This document shows, piece after piece, positions 58,967 to 64,000 of a stretch of DNA of 64,000 nt. This DNA comes from Argentina anserina (lineage: Eukaryota > Streptophyta > Magnoliopsida > Rosales > Rosaceae): assembly GCF_933775445.1 (NCBI RefSeq), contig NW_026089537.1:1-64000 (forward strand). The letters are read 5' to 3'. The notes beneath the pieces were generated by a model. The model searched no databases. It was not told the DNA's origin and saw only the letters and a program-made list of their open reading frames with translations. Position 1 is the first letter of the stretch. Every line of letters begins with the position of its first letter. A program made the translations under genes and the position numbers.

Positions 58967-60584
58967 TTGCAATTTGAGTATCTTTTCAATTCTCGTTTGA
59001 GTATCTTTCTGATGCGAGTTTCTATTGAATTTGAGAGTGTTTCCAGTGTGGGCGTGTGTCTCTTTCAAACTGAGTATCTTTCTATCGTTTGAGTATGTTT
59101 ACTATTGCACTTTGAGTATCTTTTCAATTCTCATTTGAGTATCTTTCTGAACGGCTTTCGATGCGAGTTTCTATTGAATTTGAGAGTGTTTCCAGTGTGG
59201 GCGAGTGTTTCTTTCAAACTGAGTATCTTTCTATCGTTAGAGTATGTTTACTATTGCACTTTGAGTATCTTTTCAACTCTCGTTTGAGTATCTTTCTTTA
59301 AGCCTTTCTGATGCGAGTTTCTATTGAATTTGAGAGTGTTTCCAGTGTGGGCGTGTGTTTCTTTCAAATTGAGTATCTTTCTATCGTTTGAGTATGTTTA
59401 CTATTGCAATTTGAGTATCTTTTCAATTCTCATTTGAGTATCTTTCTAACGGCTTTCGATGCGAGTTTTTCTTGAATTTGAGAGTGTTTCCAGTGTGGGC
59501 GTGTGTTTCTTTCTAACTGAGTATCTTTCTATCGTTTGAGTATGTTTACTATTGCAATTTGAGTATCTTTTCAATTCTCATTTGAGTATCTTTCTGATGC
59601 GAGTTTCTATTGAATTTGAGAGTGTTTCCAGTGTGGGCGTGTGTTTCTTTCAAACTGAGTATCTTTCTATCGTTTGAGTATGTTTACTATTGCAATTTGA
59701 GTATCTTTTCAATTCTCGTTTGAGTAACTTTCTGAACGGCTTTCGATGCGAGTTTCTATTGAATTTGAGAGTGTTTCCAGTGTGGGCGTGTGTTTCTTTC
59801 AAACTGAGTATCTTTCTATCGTTTGAGTATGTTTACTATTGCACTTTGAGTATCTTTTAAATTCTCGTTTGAGTATCTTTCTGTAAGCCTTTCTGATGCG
59901 AGTTTCTATTGAATTTGAGAGTGTTTCCAGTGTGGGCGTGTGTTTCTTTCAAACTGAGTATCTTTCTATCGTTTGAGTATGTTTACTATTGCACTTTGAG
60001 TATCTTTTCAATCCTCGGTTGAGTAACTTTCTGAACGGCTTTCGATGCGAGTTTTTCTTGAATTTGAGAGTGTTTCCAGTGTGGGCGTGTGTTTCTTTCA
60101 AACTGAGTATCTTTCTATCGTTTGAGTATGTTTACTATTGCACTTTGAGTAACTTTTCAATTCTCGTTTGAGAATCTTTCTTAACGGCTTTCGATGCGAG
60201 TTTTTCTTGAATTTGAGTGTGTTTCCAGTGTGGGCGTGTGTTTCTTTCAAACTGAGTATCTTTCTATCGTTTGAGTATGTTTACTATTGCACTTTGAGTA
60301 ACTTTTCAATTCTCGTTTGAGAATCTTTCTGAACGGCTTTCGATGCGAGTTTTTCTTGAATTTGAGAGTGTTTCCAGTGTGGGCGTGTGTTTCTTTCAAA
60401 CTGAGTATCTTTCTATCGTTTGAGTATGTTTACTATTGCACTTTGAGTAACTTTTCAATTCTCGTTTGAGAATCTTTCTGAACGGCTTTCGATGCGAGTT
60501 TTTCTTGAATTTGAGAGTGTTTCCAGTGTGGGCGTGTGTTTCTTTCAAACTGAGTATCTTTCTATCGTTTGAGTATGTTTACTA
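58967..60584. repeat. Domain G HOR unit 1 (1,618 bp, 11 monomers)
   Basis: Order: 138, CTCATTTG/GGGCGAGTG/CGTTAGAG 149, TTTAAGCC 150, TTCTAACGG 148, a second 138, GAGTAAC 149, GTAAGCC 150, CCTCGGTTGAGTAAC 149, then three GAGTAAC/GAGAATC 149-mers (60,138, 60,287, 60,436), the first with TTCTTAACGG and GAGTGTGTTT. Confidence 0.92.
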
Positions 60585-62361
60585 TTGCAATTTGAGTATC
60601 TTTTCAATTCTCGTTTGAGTATCTTTCTGATGCGAGTTTCTATTGAATTTGAGAGTGTTTCCAGTGTGGGCGTGTGTCTCTTTCAAACTGAGTATCTTTC
60701 TATCGTTTGAGTATGTTTACTATTGCACTTTGAGTATCTTTTCAATTCTCATTTGAGTATCTTTCTGAACGGCTTTCGATGCGAGTTTCTATTGAATTTG
60801 AGAGTGTTTCCAGTGTGGGCGAGTGTTTCTTTCAAACTGAGTATCTTTCTATCGTTAGAGTATGTTTACTATTGCACTTTGAGTATCTTTTCAACTCTCG
60901 TTTGAGTATCTTTCTTTAAGCCTTTCTGATGCGAGTTTCTATTGAATTTGAGAGTGTTTCCAGTGTGGGCGTGTGTTTCTTTCAAATTGAGTATCTTTCT
61001 ATCGTTTGAGTATGTTTACTATTGCAATTTGAGTATCTTTTCAATTCTCATTTGAGTATCTTTCTAACGGCTTTCGATGCGAGTTTTTCTTGAATTTGAG
61101 AGTGTTTCCAGTGTGGGCGTGTGTTTCTTTCAAACTGAGTATCTTTCTATCGTTTGAGTATGTTTACTATTGCACTTTGAGTATCTTTTCAATTCTCGTT
61201 TGAGTATCTTTCTGAACGGCTTTCGATGCGAGTTCTCTTGAATTTGAGAGTGTTTCCAGTGTGGGTGTGTGTTTCTTTCAAACTGAGTATCTTTCTATCG
61301 TTTGAGTATGTTTACTATTGCACTTTGTGTATCTTTTCAATTCTCGTTTGAGTATCTTTCTGTAAGCCTTTCTGATGCGAGTTTCTATTGAATTTGAGAG
61401 TGTTTCCAGTGTGGGCGTGTGTTTCTTTCAAACTGAGCATCTTTCTATCGTTTGAGTATGTTTACTATTGCAATTTGAGTATCTTTTCAATCCTCGGTTG
61501 AGTAACTTTCTGAACGGCTTTCGATGCGAGTTTTTCTTGAATTTGAGAGTGTTTCCAGTGTGGGCGTGTGTTTCTTTCAAACTGAGTATCTTTCTATCGT
61601 TTGAGTATGTTTACTATTGCACTTTGAGTATCTTTTCAATTCTCGTTTGAGAATCTTTCTGAACGGCTTTCGATGCGAGTTTTTCTTGAATTTGAGAGTG
61701 TTTCCAGTGTGGGCGTGTGTTTCTTTCAAACTGAGTATCTTTCTATCGTTTGAGTATGTTTACTATTGCACTTTTAGTATCATTTCAATTCTCGTTTGAG
61801 TATCTTTCTGAACGGCTTTCGATGCGAGTTTCTATTGAATTTGAGAGTGTTTCCAGTGTGGGCGTGTGTTTCTTTCAAACTGAGTATCTTTCTATCGTTT
61901 GAGTATGTTTACTATTGCACTTTTAGTATCATTTCAATTCTCGTTTGAGTATCTTTCTGAACGGCTTTCGATGCGAGTTTCTATTGAATTTGAGAGTGTT
62001 TCCAGTGTGGGCGTGTGTTTCTTTCAAACTGAGTATCTTTCTATCGTTTGAGTATGTTTACTATTGCATTTTGAGTATCTTTTCAATTCTCATTTGTGTA
62101 TCTTTCTGAACGGCTTTCGATGCGAGTTTTTCTTGAATTTGAGAGTGTTTCCAGTGTGGGCGTGTGTTTCTTTCAAACTGAGTATCTTTCTATCGTTTGA
62201 GTATGTTTACTATTGCATTTTGAGTACCTTTTCAATTCTCGTTTGAGTATCTTTCTGAATGGCTTTCGATGCGAGTTTTTCTTGAATTTGAGTGTGTTTC
62301 CAGTTTGGGCGTGTGTTTCTTTCAAACTGAGTATCTTTCTATCGTTTGAGTATGTTTACTA
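60585..62361. repeat. Domain G HOR unit 2 (1,777 bp, 12 monomers)
   Basis: It starts like unit 1 (138, 149 with CGTTAGAG, TTTAAGCC 150, TTCTAACGG 148), then a 148-mer with a private deletion (GAGTTCTCTTG at about 61,231), GTAAGCC 150, CCTCGGTTGAGTAAC 149, GAGAATC 149, two matching CTTTTAGTATCATTTC 149-mers, and the CTCATTTGTG and GAATGG pair (62,064, 62,213) that also precedes unit 1. Confidence 0.92.
61766..62063. repeat. Single-monomer tandem duplication
   Basis: Two successive 149-mers (61,766 and 61,915) share the otherwise unseen CTTTTAGTATCATTTC and TTTCTATTG, and I read no difference between them. They are the clearest recent one-monomer duplication in the window. Confidence 0.9.
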
Positions 62362-63692
62362 TTGCACTTTGAGTATCTTTTCAATTCTCGTTTGAGTATC
62401 TTTCTGATGCGAGTTTCTATTGAATTTGAGAGTGTTTCCAGTGTGGGCGTGTGTCTCTTTCAAACTGAGTATCTTTCTATCGTTTGAGTATGTTTACTAT
62501 TGCACTTTGAGCATCTTTTCAATTCTCATTTGAGTATCTTTCTGAACGGCTTTCGATGCGAGTTTCTATTGAATTTGAAAGTGTTTCCAGTGTGGGCGAG
62601 TGTTTCTTTCAAACTGAGTATCTTTCTATCATTAGAGTATGTTTACTATTGCACTTTGAGTATCTTTTCAACTCTCGTTTGAGTATCTTTCTTTAAGCCT
62701 TTCTGATGCGTGTTTCTATTGAATTTGAGAGTGTTTACAGTGTGGGCGTGTGTTTCTTTCAAATTGAGTATCTTTCTATCGTTTGAGTATGTTTACTATT
62801 GCAATTTGAGTATCTTTTCAATTCTCATTTGAGTATCTTTCTAACGGCTTTCGATGCGAGTTTTTCTTGAATTTGAGAGTGTTTCCAGTGTGGGCGTGTG
62901 TTTCTTTCAAACTGAGTATCTTTCTATCGTTTGAGTATGTTTACTATTGCAATTTGAGTATCTTTTCAATTCTCGTTTGAGTATCTTTCTTAACGGCTTT
63001 CGATGCGAGTTTTTCTTGAATTTGAGAGTGTTTCCAGTGTGGGCGTGTGTTTCTTTCAAACTGAGTATCTTTCTATCGTTTGAGTATGTTTACTATTGCA
63101 CTTTGAGTATCTTTTCAATTCTCGTTTGAGTATCTTTTTGTAAGCCTTTCTGATGCGAGTTTCTATTGAATTTGAGAGTGTTTCCAGTGTGGGCGTGTGT
63201 TTCTTTCAAACTGAGTATCTTTCTATCGTTTGAGTATGTTTACTATTGCACTTTGAGTATCTTTTCAATTCTCGTTTGAGTATCTTTCTGAACGGCTTTC
63301 GATGCGAGTTTCTATTGAATTTGAGAGTGTTTCCAGTGTGGGCGTGTGTTTCTTTCAAACTGAGTATCTTTCTATCGTTTGAGTATGTTTACTATTGCAT
63401 TTTGAGTATCTTTTCAATTCTCGTTTGTGTATCTTTCTGAACGGCTTTCGATGCGAGTTTTTCTTGAATTTGAGAGTGTTTCCAGTGTGGGCGTGTGTTT
63501 CTTTCAAACTGAGTATCTTTCTATCGTTTGAGTATGTTTACTATTGCATTTTGAGTACCTTTTCAATTCTCGTTTGAGTATCTTTCTGAATGGCTTTCGA
63601 TGCGAGTTTTTCTTGAATTTGAGTGTGTTTCCAGTGTGGGCGTGTGTTTCTTTCAAACTGAGTATCTTTCTATCGTTTGAGTATGTTTACTA
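62362..63692. repeat. Domain G HOR unit 3 (1,331 bp, 9 monomers)
   Basis: Order: 138, CTCATTTG 149 (with GAGCATC and CATTAGAG variants), TTTAAGCC 150, TTCTAACGG 148, TTCTTAACGG 149, GTAAGCC 150, TTTCTATTG 149, TTTGTGTATC 149 and GAATGG 149. The next 138-mer (63,693) has CTCATGCG instead of CTGATGCG. Confidence 0.92.
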
Positions 63693-64000
63693 TTGCAATT
63701 TGAGTATCTTTTCAATTCTCGTTTGAGTATCTTTCTCATGCGAGTTTCTATTGAATTTGAGAGTGTTTCCAGTGTGGGCGTGTGTTTCTTTCAAACTGAG
63801 TATCTTTCTATCGTTTGAGTATGTTTACTATTGCACTTTGAGTATCTTTTCAATTCTCATTTGAGTATCTTTCTGAACGGCTTTCGATGCGAGTTTCTAT
63901 TGAATTTGAGAGTGTTTCCAGTGTGGGCGAGTGTTTCTTTCAAACTGAGTATCTTTCTATCGTTAGAGTATGTTTACTATTGCACTTTGAGTATCTTTTC
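63693..64000. repeat. Domain G HOR unit 4, cut by the window end
   Basis: A 138-mer, a CTCATTTG/GGGCGAGTG/CGTTAGAG 149-mer (63,831-63,979) and the first 21 bases of the next monomer. The order matches units 1 to 3. Confidence 0.9.

Larger units (their letters stand above)
1..64000. repeat. Satellite DNA array, 149 bp monomer, spans the window
   Basis: The same unit repeats from first to last base in one orientation. Taking TTGCAATTTGAG as position 1, the common monomer is 149 bp: a T-rich left part with TTTGAGTATCTTTT and TCGTTTGAGTATCTTTCTG, a variable centre (GAACGGCTTTCGATGCGAG or GTAAGGTTTTCTGATGCTAG types), then AATTTGAGAGTGTTTCC, GTGTGGGCGTGTG, CTGAGTATCTTTCTATCG and TTTGAGTATGTTTACTA. 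Composition of the consensus is T 68, G 32, A 27, C 22. The 150 bp class carries TTTCTGATG where the 149 bp class has TTTCGATG. I found no inverted monomers, insertions or unique sequence. Short frames with TTG starts recur once per monomer on the plus strand, with a few on the minus strand; all are repeat by-products, not genes. The family and host are not recognised; a eukaryotic heterochromatic location is inferred from array size and homogeneity. Confidence 0.98.
58668..64000. repeat. Domain G: divergent monomer family with 138 bp monomers
   Basis: Many monomers carry TTTCTATTG, CTCATTTG, CACTTTGAG or CATTTTGAG, TTTAAGCC, TTCTAACGG (148 bp), GGGCGAGTG and CGTTAGAG. Five 138 bp monomers occur. 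The HOR measured between the CTGATGCG/GTGTCTC 138-mers at 58,967, 60,585, 62,362 and 63,693 is 1,618, 1,777 and 1,331 bp, that is 11, 12 and 9 monomers. No short 104 bp monomer is present. Domain G is still open at the window end. Confidence 0.93.

Noticed and set aside
287..63726. About 150 recurring 60-codon open frames on the plus strand, Phe-rich and apparently hydrophobic
   Set aside because: They all start at TTG, repeat once per monomer and stop about 34 bases into the next monomer because 149 is 2 mod 3. The residue bias follows from the T-rich strand. No start context or independent conservation is visible.
1..64000. CRISPR array
   Set aside because: Repeat units are contiguous with no unique spacers, and the period and unit length are far larger than CRISPR repeats.
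1..64000. CENP-B box
   Set aside because: The core needs TTCG followed by A and CGGG at fixed spacing. The consensus has no CGGG on either strand; a single GAACGGG (about 40,486) lacks the rest.
1..64000. Telomeric repeats, transposon termini, rRNA or tRNA genes at domain boundaries
   Set aside because: All boundaries I examined are in-register joins between monomers; no TTAGGG or TTAGG tracts, target-site duplications or other sequence classes were seen.

Overview
The whole 64 kb window is one uninterrupted tandem satellite array. I see no gene, RNA gene, transposon, CRISPR array or unique-sequence island on either strand. The basic monomer is 149 bp (about 36% GC, T-rich on the given strand), with a 150 bp variant and rarer 138 bp and about 104 bp variants. 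Roughly 430 monomers lie head to tail in one orientation, and both window edges cut through monomers, so the array is longer than 64 kb. An array this long points to eukaryotic heterochromatin, probably centromeric, pericentromeric or subtelomeric. I do not recognise the family and cannot name the organism. The short open frames that recur once per monomer (about 60 codons, TTG start) are by-products of the repeat: 149 is not a multiple of 3, so each frame runs off one monomer and stops about 34 bases into the next.

The interest is in the higher-order repeat (HOR) architecture. From left to right: (A) 1-6,833, irregular units with cassettes recurring at about 2.8-2.9 kb and many private indels; (B) about 6.8-13.7 kb, tetramer-based (597 bp) material with a 2,092 bp tandem duplication; (C) 13.7-35.4 kb, copies of a 29-monomer HOR whose complete form is exactly 4,196 bp (25,310-29,505), one copy of which is expanded to 6,704 bp because an internal 1,254 bp block is present three times; (D) 35.4-40.4 kb, mosaic transition; (E) 40.4-55.2 kb, a second long HOR (3,985 / 3,685 bp) with nested 849 and 1,344 bp modules and a 2,742 bp duplication; (F) 55.2-58.7 kb, an almost pure 597 bp tetramer array; (G) 58.7-64.0 kb, a more divergent monomer family with 138 bp monomers and HOR spacings of 1,618, 1,777 and 1,331 bp.

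The monomer seems built from degenerate copies of a 19-23 bp element around TTTGAGTATSTTT, three of them exactly 23 bp apart. All 30 short monomers I located carry the same type of deletion, 46 bp, which is two of these 23 bp sub-units. Hybrid monomers mark unequal-exchange breakpoints, and the same order of monomer types recurs in different domains. The window is therefore a readable record of array growth by nested duplication, deletion and conversion. Lengths and boundaries come from manual reading and arithmetic on the sequence; no alignment or database search was run.
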